Shown: positions 1-11,209, counted from the first letter of the stretch. The stretch is 64,000 nt of DNA from Mycobacterium sp. Aquia_216 (GCF_026723865.1 NZ_CP113529.1:4588001-4652000), one strand, 5' to 3'. Numbers and translations are program-made. Notes: generated by a model from the sequence alone, not told the origin.

Positions 1-510
1 TGCGTACAGCGGAGTCTCCATTCGACAATGCCGTCCAGAGGCGTCTTGGCGGGCCTCGGCTGCCTCCTGAAACGTCTGCCCCTGTGCGGTGATGAACTCC
101 AGGAAACCCTCGGTGGGATGGGAGGTCACTGTGTTGGTGTAGCGGCAACGCTCACCTTCGAGCTGCTCCATCCGTAATTCCCAGATCACCTGGCTGGTGG
201 TCCATCCGTGCGGGGTGAGGACATCCGACAGCGACACCATCTTGCAGTAGTGCGGCTCGGCGACCTCAAACCGATACTGCTGCACCACGAGCCCGGTACC
301 GATCATCTCCACATTGATCGACATCGGCGTGCCATCGTCATCGACGGTGTAGCCGGCCGCCTTATGGTCCGGCGGCGCGCAGCGCTGATACTCATGCGTC
401 GGTAAAGTCTTGAGCCACTGAGCGATATCGACCCGCTCGAACGGCGCCTCGACATCGGCAGTCACCACGATGTGCGAGAGCACCAAATCCTGCCGAACCG
501 TCACGCTCAT
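1..510 (-). CDS. SRPBCC-like hypothetical protein, partial (C-terminus off the window)
   Basis: The frame is open from an ATG at 508-510 to the window edge, giving 170 codons; the C-terminus is missing. The product starts MSVTVRQDLVLSHIVV and has the alternating strand pattern and length of a START/SRPBCC (polyketide-cyclase-like) ligand-binding fold. This fold assignment is by look only, with no catalytic motif. It shows no signal peptide or membrane segment. It is divergent from the TetR gene at 746 across a 235-nt gap, so the two could share a control region, but the palindrome near the TetR gene is about 200 nt from this start. Substrate and role are unknown. Confidence 0.6.
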   Translation of the reverse strand, partial: MSVTVRQDLVLSHIVVTADVEAPFERVDIAQWLKTLPTHEYQRCAPPDHKAAGYTVDDDGTPMSINVEMIGTGLVVQQYRFEVAEPHYCKMVSLSDVLTPHGWTTSQVIWELRMEQLEGERCRYTNTVTSHPTEGFLEFITAQGQTFQEAAEARQDASGRHCRMETPLYA

Positions 511-711
511 CGTCCGCTCCTATCGGGCGCGTTCATCGCCGCCGACCTGTACAGAATTCTTGCGACGACCTACGTAGCCTGTCCAATCGCAATTTCCAGT
601 GGCTGCCATCGACCACGCTTATAGCGGGCGGGGCAGCTATCGGCGGGCAGGCTACGCGCGAAGGCGAGCGCCGTCGTGAAGCGGGCACCTAATGCCTCAG
701 GCCGCTATTCT

Positions 712-725
712 TGAATGTTCATTCC
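712..725. promoter_or_regulatory. Operator-like palindrome before the TetR gene
   Basis: TGAATGTTCATTCC contains a perfect inverted repeat GAATG-TT-CATTC at 713-724, ending 21 nt before the repressor start. A close relative, TGAACGATCATTCA, lies before the next gene at 1333-1346. TetR proteins commonly bind such palindromes next to their own gene and its target. Binding is inferred. Confidence 0.6.
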
Positions 726-745
726 CGAAACAATAGAATTCGCGC

Positions 746-1312
746 ATGGCCAGAACCCGAGAGTTCGACGCGGACGCGGCGCTGGACGCCGCGATTGGCG
801 TCTTTCGCGAGCATGGATTCGAGGGCAGTTCAGCACAGCTGCTGGTGGATGCGATGGGGATCGGACGCCAGAGCCTTTACGCGACCTTCGGCGACAAGTG
901 GCAGCTGTATCGCTCGGCGGTACGGCGGTACGGAATGGGCGAATGCGCCGCCCATCTCGACGCCCTGCGCAGCGGCCCGCGAGCCATCGACGGAATCGGT
1001 GCGATGTTGCGCCGCGTCGTGGAAACTGCTGATCAACCCTGCCTCGGGGTCGGCTCGATCTACGAGTTCGGCTCCTCACGCCCGGACCTCGCACAGATCA
1101 ACGAACGACTCGGCACCGGGCTGCGGGCAGCCGTCGCCGGCCGCATCCGCGATGCACAGCAGGAGGGTGACGGAGCCGTCGACATCGATCCTGAAACCGC
1201 CGCCGAGTTCCTCATGGCCAGTATCTCCGGCATCCGAGTCGCGGGCCGCGGCGGCGCGGGCCCCACAATCCTGACCGGGATGGCCGACATGACACTGCGA
1301 GCGATTCGGTAG
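746..1312 (+). CDS. TetR/AcrR family transcriptional regulator
   Basis: The 188-aa protein has the usual TetR length. Residues about 5-50 form the DNA-binding domain; the helix-turn-helix reads VDAMGIGRQSLYATFGDK, with the typical Y-x-x-F-x-x-K ending. The remainder is the variable ligand/dimer domain. The gene lies 50 nt upstream of a same-strand quinone-oxidoreductase-like gene, and related palindromes precede both, so it probably represses itself and that gene. The inducer is unknown; an electrophile or quinone would fit the neighbour but is speculation. Confidence 0.85.
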   Translation: MARTREFDADAALDAAIGVFREHGFEGSSAQLLVDAMGIGRQSLYATFGDKWQLYRSAVRRYGMGECAAHLDALRSGPRAIDGIGAMLRRVVETADQPCLGVGSIYEFGSSRPDLAQINERLGTGLRAAVAGRIRDAQQEGDGAVDIDPETAAEFLMASISGIRVAGRGGAGPTILTGMADMTLRAIR

Positions 1313-1332
1313 CGTCGAATTCACCGATTTAT

Positions 1333-1346
1333 TGAACGATCATTCA
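1333..1346. promoter_or_regulatory. Operator-like palindrome before the oxidoreductase gene
   Basis: TGAACGATCATTCA has arms TGAACG and CATTCA that pair at 5 of 6 positions. It matches the palindrome at 712-725 and ends 16 nt before the ATG at 1363. It is the likely second operator of the TetR protein encoded upstream. Confidence 0.6.
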
Positions 1347-1362
1347 CGATGGGAGCGGTTAC

Positions 1363-2331
1363 ATGAAGGCAGTCATCATGAAAGCCACGGGCGGCCGGGA
1401 GATGCTGGAATACGTCGAGCGTCCCGAGCCCACCCCAGGCCCCGGCGAAGCCCTGGTGGAGATCGCCTACGCAGGCGTCAACTTCATGGACATCGGTGTG
1501 CGACAAGGCATGGCGTGGACCGAAATCCCCAACCCCAAGATCCTCGGAGTCGAAGGGGCCGGGCGCGTCCTGGCGGTGGGTGAGGGCGTCCAAGACATTT
1601 CCATCGGCCAGCGCGTCGCCTGGGTGTACGCGCCCGGAAGCTATGCGGAGCGGATCGCGATTCCGGCCACGTCGCTGGTCCCGATCCCGGACGCGATCGA
1701 GGACCGCGTGGCCGCGTCGGTGATGATGCAGGGACTCACCGCAAGCCACTTCGCGACCGACTTCTACCCGGTGCGGCCCGGAGACACCGCGTTCGTCCAC
1801 GCGGCCGCCGGGGGGCTGGGACTGCTGCTGACCCAGATCATCAAACTACGCGGTGGCCACGTCATCGGCCGCGTCTCCTCCGATGCCAAGGCCCCCGCGG
1901 CCAAGGAGGCCGGCGCCGACCACGTGATCGTCGATGCCGAGGGCCGGTTCGCCGAGGAGGCGCTGCAGCTCACCGACGGCGAAGGCGTACACGTCGTCTA
2001 CGACGGCTCCGGACCCGCGACGTTCCAAGGCTCGCTCGACGTGCTGCGCCGGTCGGGCACGTTCTGCTGGTACAGCCCGGTCCTCGGCGGCCCCGGTCCG
2101 ATCGACATCATGAGCCTGCCGAAGAGCATCAAGATCGGCTATGCGGTATTCGCCGACCACATCGCTACCCCCGCACTGCTGCGCGCCCGCACGCAGCGAC
2201 TCTTCGACTGGATTGCGGACGGGAAGCTGGAGGTGCGGATCTTCGGCGAGTATCGCCTGGCAGACGCGATGAATGCGCATGCCGACATCGAGAACCGCAA
2301 GACCGTGGGAAAGCTGCTACTGGTGCCGTGA
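1363..2331 (+). CDS. Quinone oxidoreductase-like MDR family protein (zinc-independent)
   Basis: The 322-aa protein has the medium-chain dehydrogenase/reductase layout: an N-terminal GroES-like barrel (about 1-110) and a Rossmann domain with the nucleotide loop HAAAGGLGLLLTQ near residues 147-159. The motif AGVNFMDIGVRQG is typical of NADPH:quinone reductase (Qor) members, and the structural-zinc cysteines are absent. It should reduce quinones or enones with NADPH in the cytosol. The ATG at 1363 is preceded by GGGAGCGG. The upstream TetR gene and operator-like site suggest inducible expression. The exact substrate is not visible. Confidence 0.85.
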   Translation: MKAVIMKATGGREMLEYVERPEPTPGPGEALVEIAYAGVNFMDIGVRQGMAWTEIPNPKILGVEGAGRVLAVGEGVQDISIGQRVAWVYAPGSYAERIAIPATSLVPIPDAIEDRVAASVMMQGLTASHFATDFYPVRPGDTAFVHAAAGGLGLLLTQIIKLRGGHVIGRVSSDAKAPAAKEAGADHVIVDAEGRFAEEALQLTDGEGVHVVYDGSGPATFQGSLDVLRRSGTFCWYSPVLGGPGPIDIMSLPKSIKIGYAVFADHIATPALLRARTQRLFDWIADGKLEVRIFGEYRLADAMNAHADIENRKTVGKLLLVP

Positions 2332-2343
2332 TCGGCCTTAACA

Positions 2344-2376
2344 GGGAAATGCCGGGCACGCAGCCCGGCATTTCCC
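2344..2376. terminator. Bidirectional terminator hairpin between convergent genes
   Basis: GGGAAATGCCGGGC (2344-2357) and its exact complement (2363-2376) form a 14-bp perfect stem with a 5-nt loop. It lies between the stop of the plus-strand oxidoreductase and the stop of rpfE on the minus strand, so it can end transcription from both sides. Confidence 0.85.
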
Positions 2377-2415
2377 GTTCGGTAGGACGGCGAGGCCGCC
2401 AATGACAGCAGTTGG

Positions 2416-4082
<1,667 letters not shown>

Positions 4083-4682
4083 TCAGGCTCCGGGCTGCAC
4101 CAGGGCGCGGAACTCGGAGTCGGTGTTGACATTGGTCAACACGCGCGAATCCGGCAACACGATCTGCTGAGCGTCGGAAGCATCGATGAGGGCGCTCATC
4201 TTGCGCTCGCCCGCGGCCACCAGCGCGTCAATCCGGTCGGCCAGATCGGTGCGGTACACCGCGGCAAGGTAGTGGCTGCGACCGTCCCACGGCAACACGA
4301 CTTCGGCGTCGGTCTTGGTGGCGAGCGCCAAGAGTTCGTCGATCAATTCGACTGTCAGCAGCGGCATGTCGACGGCGCAAACGAACGCGAACTGCGCGCC
4401 TGCTTCCGCGGCTGCACGCAGTCCCCGCCCCGTCGCCGGCAGCGGTCCCAGCCCCTGTATTTCGTCACGGATGACACGCGCGTCAAGCCGGGGCAGCGGT
4501 TGGCCCGGGGCAGCCACGGCGAAAACCGGGTCGCAGCGCTGCGCGACAACGCCGACGACGTACTCGGCCATCGTGGCGCTTCCGCCGGGACCCGGCAAGG
4601 TGGCCTTGTCGCGGCCCATGCGCCGCGATTCGCCTCCGGCGAGTACTACGCCGGCCAATGACACTGCGTCGGGCACCAGCAC
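4083..4682 (-). CDS. mobA: Molybdenum cofactor guanylyltransferase MobA
   Basis: The 199-aa cytosolic enzyme transfers GMP from GTP to molybdopterin to make the guanine dinucleotide cofactor. The N-terminal nucleotide-binding signature [14 protein letters not shown] is at about residues 14-27, and VDMPLL (about 103-108) is the metal/nucleotide site. The start is a GTG only 6 nt after the korB stop codon, so it is probably the last gene of the korA-korB-mobA transcript. A GTG two codons further in is an equally possible start. Order and length match M. tuberculosis Rv2453c. Confidence 0.9.
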   Translation of the reverse strand: MLVPDAVSLAGVVLAGGESRRMGRDKATLPGPGGSATMAEYVVGVVAQRCDPVFAVAAPGQPLPRLDARVIRDEIQGLGPLPATGRGLRAAAEAGAQFAFVCAVDMPLLTVELIDELLALATKTDAEVVLPWDGRSHYLAAVYRTDLADRIDALVAAGERKMSALIDASDAQQIVLPDSRVLTNVNTDSEFRALVQPGA

Positions 4683-4688
4683 AGCCCC

Positions 4689-5792
4689 CTAGTCGACGGT
4701 CCAGGTGTCGCGCCCACGCAAAAGCGATTGCAGCGCGGCGGCGTCGAACGGCGTTGCTTCGCGGGCCGCGGCGACCTGGGAGCGGGCCGCGTCGTCGTAG
4801 GTGGGGCGGTTGATGTTTCGGAAGATGCCCAGCACCGTATGGTCGAGGTTCTGGTCCGACAGCCGCGACAGCGCAAACGCATAGCCGGAGTCGTCGGCGT
4901 GCGCGTCGTGCTTCACGATCTCTTCGGTCGCGACGTCGGCGGTCTTGGCCACCTCGAGGCCGAAGCCGGACTTCACCACGCAGTATTCGCCGTTGGCCCC
5001 GAACACAATCGGTTCGCCGTGTCGGACGTTGATCACCCGGTCCTCGGCGCCCTCCTTGCGCAGCGCGTCGAACGAACCGTCGTTGAAAATCGGGCAGTCC
5101 TGCAGGATTTCGACCACGGCGGCCCCGCGATGTTCGGCGGCGCCGCGCAATACCTCGGTGAGCCCGGCACGATCGGAGTCCAGCGCGCGGCCGACGAACG
5201 TCGCTTCGGCGCCCAGCGCCAGCGAGGCCGGGTTGAACGGGTGGTCCAGCGAGCCCATCGGCGTCGACTTGGTGATCTTGCCGACCTCGGAGGTCGGCGA
5301 GTACTGGCCCTTGGTCAGCCCGTAGATCCGGTTGTTGAACAGCAGGATGGTGATGTTGACGTTGCGGCGCAGCGCGTGGATCAGATGATTGCCGCCGATC
5401 GACAAGGCGTCCCCGTCGCCGGTGACCACCCAGACCGACAGGTCCTCGCGGGCCAGTGCCAGGCCGGTCGCGATCGCCGGCGCGCGGCCGTGGATCGAGT
5501 GGAACCCGTAGGTCTCCAAGTAATAGGGGAAACGGCTCGAGCAGCCGATACCGCTGACGAACACGATGTTCTCGCGGCGCAGGCCCAGATCGGGCAGGAA
5601 GTTGCGGATCGTGTTGAGGATGACGTAGTCACCACAGCCCGGGCACCAGCGCACCTCTTGGTCACTGGTGAAGTCCTTGCCCTTCTGCGGCTGGTCGTCA
5701 ACGGACAATGTGGGCACACCGTCGTTCTTCTTCAACCTCGGAGTCAAGCCGAGGTCTGTGCCCGTCAGGTCACTGCCGATCGCGTTAGTCAC
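4689..5792 (-). CDS. korB: 2-oxoglutarate:ferredoxin oxidoreductase, beta subunit
   Basis: The 367-aa protein is the thiamine-diphosphate subunit of the enzyme that converts 2-oxoglutarate and CoA to succinyl-CoA, reducing ferredoxin. VRWCPGCGDY carries the cysteine pair, and GDGDALSIGGNH is the thiamine-diphosphate/Mg motif (GDGx...N). I chose the GTG at 5792 (VTNAIGSDLTG) because GGGGAGGAG lies 8 nt upstream. A TTG at 5858 would overlap korA and has no such site. It lies 49 nt downstream of korA. It provides a CoA-forming route around 2-oxoglutarate dehydrogenase. Confidence 0.93.
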   Translation of the reverse strand: MTNAIGSDLTGTDLGLTPRLKKNDGVPTLSVDDQPQKGKDFTSDQEVRWCPGCGDYVILNTIRNFLPDLGLRRENIVFVSGIGCSSRFPYYLETYGFHSIHGRAPAIATGLALAREDLSVWVVTGDGDALSIGGNHLIHALRRNVNITILLFNNRIYGLTKGQYSPTSEVGKITKSTPMGSLDHPFNPASLALGAEATFVGRALDSDRAGLTEVLRGAAEHRGAAVVEILQDCPIFNDGSFDALRKEGAEDRVINVRHGEPIVFGANGEYCVVKSGFGLEVAKTADVATEEIVKHDAHADDSGYAFALSRLSDQNLDHTVLGIFRNINRPTYDDAARSQVAAAREATPFDAAALQSLLRGRDTWTVD

Positions 5793-5841
5793 GAGCGCCG
5801 CTCCTCCCCATCGCTTCGCTCTGCATCGTCGCCGTCGCGCG

Positions 5842-7800
5842 TCATGCGTTAGCTCCAACCGTTGCTGCCGCCATTCTGGCGACCATCGCCTTGTCTTGCT
5901 CGATTTCGGGCAGCGTCCCGGCCAGTGCGGCCCGGATAACCCGCCCGATTTCGTCGGCCAAAAACGCCAGGCCCTGGACCTTGGTGACCGACTGGACGTC
6001 GACCAAATACTTAGCCCGCAGCAGCAGCGCCAACTGGCCCAAGTTCATCTCCGGTGCCACCACCCTCGGATAACGCCGCAGCACGTCGCCGAGGTTGGTG
6101 GGGAACGGGTTGAGGTAGCGCAGATGGGCGTGCGCAACCTTGATGCCCTTACGGCGCGCGCGCCGGCACGCCTCGCCGATCGGGCCGTACGAGCTGCCCC
6201 ACCCAATCAGTAGCAACTCCGCGTCGCCGGTCGGGTCGTCGACTTCCAGGTCGGGAACCGAGATGCCGTCGATCTTGGCCTGGCGTATCCGCACCATGAG
6301 GTCGTGGTTGACCGGTTCGTAGGAGATGGCACCCGAACCGTTCGCCGCTTCCAGTCCACCGATGCGGTGTTCGAGGCCGGGAGTGCCCGGCACGGCGAAC
6401 TGGCGAGCCAGTGTTTCCGGGTCGCGGGCGTACGGCTGGAAGGGCTCGTCGGGCTTGGCGAAGGTGTGTTGGATCTGCGGCAACGAGCCGACATCCGGTA
6501 TTTGCCAGGGCTCAGAGCCGTTGGCGATTGCGCCGTCGGACAACAAGATCACCGGCGTGTGATAGGAAACCGCGATGCGCACCGCCTCGAGAGCGGTTTC
6601 AAAGCAATCGGACGGCGACCGCGGGGCCAGCACGGCCACCGGCGACTCTCCGTTGCGGCCGAACAGCGCCTGCAGCAGGTCGGCCTGCTCGGTCTTGGTG
6701 GGCAGACCGGTCGACGGCCCGCCTCGCTGCACGTCGACGATCAGCAACGGCAGTTCCGTCATCACCGCGAGCCCGATCGCTTCGGACTTCAGCGATACCC
6801 CCGGCCCCGACGTGGTGGTGACACCGAGCGCACCGCCGTAGGAGGCACCGATCGCGGCGCAGATGCCACCGATCTCGTCCTCGGCCTGGAAGGTGATCAC
6901 ATTGAAGTTCTTGTGCCTGGACAGCTCGTGCAGGATGTCCGACGCCGGTGTGATCGGGTAACTACCCAGCACAACCTGAAGGTCGGCAACCTGACCGGCC
7001 GCGATAATGCCGTAGGCCAGCGCGGTGTTGCCCGAGATCTGGCGGTACTCGCCGGTCGGCAAGGTGGCCCGGGACACCTCGTAGGTGGTGCCGAAAGCCT
7101 CGGTCGTTTCGCCGTAGTTCCAGCCGGCCTTGAGCGCGAGGACGTTGGCCTCCGCGACGTCGGGCTTGCGGACGAACTTCTCCCTGATGAAGGTCTCGCT
7201 GGTCTCGATCGGCCGCCCGTACATCCACGACAAGAGGCCCAGCGCGAACATGTTCTTGGCCCGCTGCCCGTCTTTCTTGGTCGCGCCGATCGATTCGACG
7301 GCCCCCAGGGTCAGCGTGGTCATCGCGACGGAATGCACGACATAGTCGGACAGCTCGTCGGTCTCCAACGGGTTTGCTACGTAACCCACCTTGGTCAGGT
7401 TGCGTTTGGTGAATTCGTCGGAATTGGCGATCACCATTCCGCCGCGCGGCAGGTCGCCGATGTTGGCCTTCAATGCGGCCGGGTTCATGGCGACGAGCAC
7501 GTCCGGCCGGTCGCCGGCGGTCAGGATGTCATAGTCGGCGATTTGAATCTGGAACGACGAGACGCCGGGCAATGTGCCTGCGGGAGCTCGGATCTCGGCG
7601 GGATAGTTCGGCTGGGTCGCCAGGTCGTTGCCGAAAAGCGCTGCCTCCGACGTGAACCGATCACCGGTCAGCTGCATACCGTCACCGGAGTCACCGGCGA
7701 ATCGGATGACGACCTGTTCTAGGCGTTGACGGTCCGACGACCCGCCATGAGAATCTGACCCGGCTCCACTGCCGTTCAAATCCACGTCTCCGCCTTCCAT
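5842..7800 (-). CDS. korA: 2-oxoglutarate:ferredoxin oxidoreductase, alpha subunit (gamma-alpha fusion)
   Basis: The 652-aa protein joins the gamma domain (about 25-200; FAGDSGDGMQLTGDRF) to the alpha/pyrimidine-binding domain (about 255-640; GSYPITPASDILHELS and TTTSGPGVSLKSEA). This is the actinobacterial KorA arrangement. It pairs with KorB downstream. The N-terminus has a Gly/Ser/Asp-rich extension of about 25 residues. In M. tuberculosis an MFS transporter gene (Rv2456c) lies between korA and clpX; here only about 330 nt of non-coding DNA is present. Confidence 0.93.
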   Translation of the reverse strand: MEGGDVDLNGSGAGSDSHGGSSDRQRLEQVVIRFAGDSGDGMQLTGDRFTSEAALFGNDLATQPNYPAEIRAPAGTLPGVSSFQIQIADYDILTAGDRPDVLVAMNPAALKANIGDLPRGGMVIANSDEFTKRNLTKVGYVANPLETDELSDYVVHSVAMTTLTLGAVESIGATKKDGQRAKNMFALGLLSWMYGRPIETSETFIREKFVRKPDVAEANVLALKAGWNYGETTEAFGTTYEVSRATLPTGEYRQISGNTALAYGIIAAGQVADLQVVLGSYPITPASDILHELSRHKNFNVITFQAEDEIGGICAAIGASYGGALGVTTTSGPGVSLKSEAIGLAVMTELPLLIVDVQRGGPSTGLPTKTEQADLLQALFGRNGESPVAVLAPRSPSDCFETALEAVRIAVSYHTPVILLSDGAIANGSEPWQIPDVGSLPQIQHTFAKPDEPFQPYARDPETLARQFAVPGTPGLEHRIGGLEAANGSGAISYEPVNHDLMVRIRQAKIDGISVPDLEVDDPTGDAELLLIGWGSSYGPIGEACRRARRKGIKVAHAHLRYLNPFPTNLGDVLRRYPRVVAPEMNLGQLALLLRAKYLVDVQSVTKVQGLAFLADEIGRVIRAALAGTLPEIEQDKAMVARMAAATVGANA

Positions 7801-8083
7801 TTGTTAACCGGACAGGCACTCTGCCGAAGCTTCAGGTTACGCGCCATCAAAGGAGTCCCCGCGCTCATACGGTTGTATGAGACTGGTAGTACCAATTATT
7901 GCACTCGTTGTCGGGTCAGAAGGACGTCTCTGACTGCGCATACTTACCAATATCTTAGGCAAAACGCGTAGTCAGCGAGGGCTACCGGCGAGTACGACAC
8001 GAAACTGTGGTTTTGGTCACGTCGCCGCGCCCTAATCCGCCACCGTCCAGGCATTGTTCCTCCGACGGCATCACAAATAAGTC
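7801..8083. other. Intergenic region upstream of korA
   Basis: This stretch separates korA from the clpX terminator and must contain the korA promoter. It includes a run of lower GC content (about 7850-7960). I see no coding frame or clear operator. The position corresponds to the MFS gene Rv2456c of M. tuberculosis, of which no remnant is recognisable. Confidence 0.5.
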
Positions 8084-8116
8084 GTTGACCCTTGCGGGGT
8101 TACCCGAAGGGTCAAC
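8084..8116 (-). terminator. Terminator after clpX
   Basis: GTTGACCCTT (8084-8093) pairs perfectly with AAGGGTCAAC (8107-8116), and CGGG/CCCG inside the loop extends the stem. It begins 11 nt past the clpX stop codon, and the minus strand continues into a T-rich stretch. Confidence 0.85.
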
Positions 8117-8126
8117 GGCGCTCTGG

Positions 8127-9407
8127 CTAGGCGCTCTTGTCGCGGCGCTCGGTGCGCGACGGCTTGCGCGGCACGATCGTCGGCAGCACGTTGTCCTGCA
8201 CAGTCTCCTTCGTCACGACCACCTTGGCGACGTCGTCGCGGCTCGGGATGTCATACATCACCGGCAGCAGGACCTCTTCCATGATGGCGCGCAAACCACG
8301 AGCACCGGTGCCGCGGTGGATCGCCTGGTCGGCGATCGCTTCCAGCGCGTCCTCGGTGAACTCCAGCTCCACGCCGTCCATCTCGAACAGACGGGTGTAC
8401 TGCTTGACCAACGCGTTCTTCGGCTCGGACAGGATCTTGACCAACGACTCCATATCGAGGTTGGTGACCGAAGCAACGACCGGGAGCCGCCCGATGAACT
8501 CGGGGATCAGGCCGAACTTGATCAGATCCTCGGGCATCACATCGGCGAAATGGTCGGTGGTGTCGATCTCGGCCTTGGACCGAACCTCGGCGCCGAAGCC
8601 CAGGCCACGCTTGCCGACGCGCTCGTAGATGATCTTCTCGAGGCCGGCGAACGCACCCGCGACGATAAACAGCACGTTGGTGGTGTCGATCTGGATGAAC
8701 TCCTGGTGCGGGTGCTTGCGGCCGCCCTGCGGGGGAACCGAGGCCTGCGTACCTTCCAGGATTTTCAGCAGGGCCTGCTGCACGCCCTCGCCCGACACGT
8801 CGCGGGTGATCGACGGGTTCTCGCTCTTGCGGGCGATCTTGTCGACCTCGTCGATGTAGATGATGCCGGTCTCGGCGCGCTTGACGTCGTAGTCGGCGGC
8901 CTGGATCAGCTTGAGCAAGATGTTCTCGACGTCTTCACCGACGTAACCGGCCTCGGTCAGCGCGGTGGCATCCGCGATCGCGAACGGCACATTCAGCATC
9001 TTGGCCAGGGTCTGGGCCAGGTAAGTCTTGCCGCAGCCGGTGGGGCCGAGCATCAGGATGTTGGACTTGGTCAGCTCGACCGGCTCGCACCGGGAGTCAC
9101 GACCCTTCTCGCCGGCCTGGATCCGCTTGTAGTGGTTGTAGACCGCGACGGCCAGCGTCCGCTTGGCGGTGTCCTGCCCGATGACGTATCCCTCGAGGAA
9201 CTCGCGGATCTCAGCAGGCTTGGGCAGCTCGTCGAGCTTGACGTCGTCGGCGTCAGCAAGCTCCTCTTCGATGATCTCGTTGCAGAGATCAATGCATTCA
9301 TCGCAGATGTAGACGCCCGGGCCCGCAATGAGTTTCTTGACCTGCTTCTGACTCTTTCCGCAGAACGAGCACTTCAGCAGATCACCGCCGTCTCCGATGC
9401 GCGCCAT
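8127..9407 (-). CDS. clpX: ATP-dependent Clp protease ATPase subunit ClpX
   Basis: The 426-aa AAA+ unfoldase feeds substrates into ClpP1P2. The N-terminal zinc-binding domain has CSFCGKS and CDECIDLC (four cysteines, residues about 15-43). Walker A is [12 protein letters not shown] (about 119-130) and Walker B is [10 protein letters not shown]. The ClpP-docking loop GKRGLGFG is present. Order and length match M. tuberculosis Rv2457c. It is transcribed alone, with a strong terminator downstream. Confidence 0.97.
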   Translation of the reverse strand: MARIGDGGDLLKCSFCGKSQKQVKKLIAGPGVYICDECIDLCNEIIEEELADADDVKLDELPKPAEIREFLEGYVIGQDTAKRTLAVAVYNHYKRIQAGEKGRDSRCEPVELTKSNILMLGPTGCGKTYLAQTLAKMLNVPFAIADATALTEAGYVGEDVENILLKLIQAADYDVKRAETGIIYIDEVDKIARKSENPSITRDVSGEGVQQALLKILEGTQASVPPQGGRKHPHQEFIQIDTTNVLFIVAGAFAGLEKIIYERVGKRGLGFGAEVRSKAEIDTTDHFADVMPEDLIKFGLIPEFIGRLPVVASVTNLDMESLVKILSEPKNALVKQYTRLFEMDGVELEFTEDALEAIADQAIHRGTGARGLRAIMEEVLLPVMYDIPSRDDVAKVVVTKETVQDNVLPTIVPRKPSRTERRDKSA

Positions 9408-9680
9408 GGTGCCTCAGTGCCTACTTCCTGTTCGCCGTACGCCTCAACCTGCCTGCCGCATGTATCCCCACGACGCTACCCGCTAGATCGGGCCCGCCGC
9501 GACCATTAGCGCCGAATCGCGTCGGTGGTATTCATGCCTGTCCGAAAACATATAGCCCGACACCCCCCGTCGCTGGCTGAGACGCGCTTTCCGTGTCTTT
9601 GGCGTGTCGCGGCCGTTACCCGACCGATGCTGGCTACGCCAAATGAGCTGGTTGCCAGGCCACCACCCTACAGTGGCCGA

Positions 9681-10577
9681 GTGGGATTGGCTGCGGAAAT
9701 TTCTCGTCCCGCCAAATCCGCGCTGATCAGCGACGGCGGCCTGGCCACCGAGCTGGAAGCACGCGGTCACGACCTGTCGGACCCGCTGTGGTCGGCGAGG
9801 CTGCTGGCGGACGCCCCGGACGAAATCGTCGCGGTGCACGCCGCCTACTTTCGGGCCGGCGCGAAGATCGCGACGACCGCCAGCTACCAAGCATCGTTCG
9901 AAGGCTTTGCGGCCCACGGAATTGACCGCGACCGGGCCGTCGAATTGCTGTGCCGCAGCGTCGAACTCGCCCAGGCGGCGCGTGACGAGACCGGTGCCGG
10001 CGACCTTCTCGTCGCCGCCTCGATCGGACCCTACGGCGCGGCGCTGGCCGACGGATCCGAATACCGCGGACGCTACGGTCTCTCCGTCGAGGCGTTGACG
10101 CGGTGGCATCGACCGCGACTGGAGGTGCTGGCGGCCGCAGGCGCCGACGTGCTGGCGTGCGAAACGATTCCGGACGCCGACGAAGCCGAGGCCCTGGTCG
10201 ACCTGGTCCGTACGGTCGGTGTCCCGGCCTGGCTCAGCTACACCATCGACGGGACCGCGACACGCGCCGGGCAACCGCTCGCCGAGGCGTTCGCGGTGGC
10301 CGCCGGCGTCGACGAGATCGTCGCGGTCGGCGTGAACTGCTGCGCGCCCGCGGACGTACTGCCGGCAATCGACATCGCGTCGGCGATCGGCAAGCCCGTC
10401 ATCGTCTACCCGAACAGTGGCGAACGATGGGACGGCGGCAGGTGGACCGGCGCCCCGCAATACTCCGCCGAGCTTGCCCGCCAGTGGATTGCGGCCGGGG
10501 CGCGCATCGTCGGCGGTTGCTGCCGCGTCGGTCCGGCCGACATCGCCGGCCTGGGGGCCGTCGCCGAAAGCCCTTAG
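9681..10577 (+). CDS. mmuM: Homocysteine S-methyltransferase MmuM
   Basis: The 298-aa enzyme makes methionine from homocysteine using S-methylmethionine or a similar methyl donor. The zinc site is visible: VGVNCCAP near residue 220 and IVGGCCRVGP near the C-terminus, with ISDGGLATELEARG at the N-terminus. The frame is open upstream to 9525, but that extension looks non-coding. The GTG at 9681 gives the family length (M. tuberculosis Rv2458, about 300 aa). The stop overlaps the clpP2 stop on the opposite strand by 4 nt. Confidence 0.88.
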   Translation: MGLAAEISRPAKSALISDGGLATELEARGHDLSDPLWSARLLADAPDEIVAVHAAYFRAGAKIATTASYQASFEGFAAHGIDRDRAVELLCRSVELAQAARDETGAGDLLVAASIGPYGAALADGSEYRGRYGLSVEALTRWHRPRLEVLAAAGADVLACETIPDADEAEALVDLVRTVGVPAWLSYTIDGTATRAGQPLAEAFAVAAGVDEIVAVGVNCCAPADVLPAIDIASAIGKPVIVYPNSGERWDGGRWTGAPQYSAELARQWIAAGARIVGGCCRVGPADIAGLGAVAESP

Positions 10578-11209
10578 GCGGTCTGCGCGGAGAGCTTCCG
10601 GTACTCGAGAACGGTGTCGATAATCCCGTAGTCCTTGGCCTCTTGGGCGGTCAGGATCTTGTCCCGGTCGGTGTCCTTGCGAATCACCGCGGCGTCCTTG
10701 TTGGTGTGGTGAGCCAACGTGGTCTCCATCAGCGTGCGCATCCGCTCGATCTCGGCGGCCTGGATCTCGAGGTCCGAGAACTGACCCTGGATCACGCCCG
10801 ACAGCGACGGCTGGTGGATCAGCACCCGCGCGTTGGGCAGCGCCATCCGCTTACCCGGTGTCCCCGCGGCCAGTAGCACCGCGGCCGCAGAGGCGGCCTG
10901 ACCCAGGCAAACCGTCTGGATGTCGGCCCGCACGTACTGCATCGTGTCGTAGATCGCCATCAGCGACGTGAAACCGCCACCGGGCGAGTTGATGTACATG
11001 GTGATGTCGCGGTCGGGATCCAGCGACTCGAGCACCAGCAACTGGGCCATGATGTCGTTCGCCGACGCGTCGTCGACCTGGACGCCGAGGAAGATGATGC
11101 GTTCCTCGAACAGTTTGTTGTACGGGTTGGACTCCTTGACGCCGAAGCTGGAGTGCTCGATGAACGACGGCAGGATGTAGCGCGCCTGGGGTTGGGTTTC
11201 GGGGTTCAC
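10574..11209 (-). CDS. clpP2: ATP-dependent Clp protease proteolytic subunit 2
   Basis: The 211-aa serine peptidase is one of two ring types in the ClpP1P2 tetradecamer. The catalytic Ser is in GQAASAAAVLL and the His in LIHQPSLSG; MYINSPGGGFTS is the substrate-binding strand region. The ATG overlaps the clpP1 stop by 4 nt (ATGA), so translation is coupled. Both subunits are needed for activity in mycobacteria. The 3' end overlaps mmuM by 4 nt in convergent orientation. Confidence 0.96.
   Translation of the reverse strand: MNPETQPQARYILPSFIEHSSFGVKESNPYNKLFEERIIFLGVQVDDASANDIMAQLLVLESLDPDRDITMYINSPGGGFTSLMAIYDTMQYVRADIQTVCLGQAASAAAVLLAAGTPGKRMALPNARVLIHQPSLSGVIQGQFSDLEIQAAEIERMRTLMETTLAHHTNKDAAVIRKDTDRDKILTAQEAKDYGIIDTVLEYRKLSAQTA

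Noticed and set aside
9525..9680. Upstream start for MmuM
   Set aside because: The extra 52 residues have no counterpart in the family and look non-coding.
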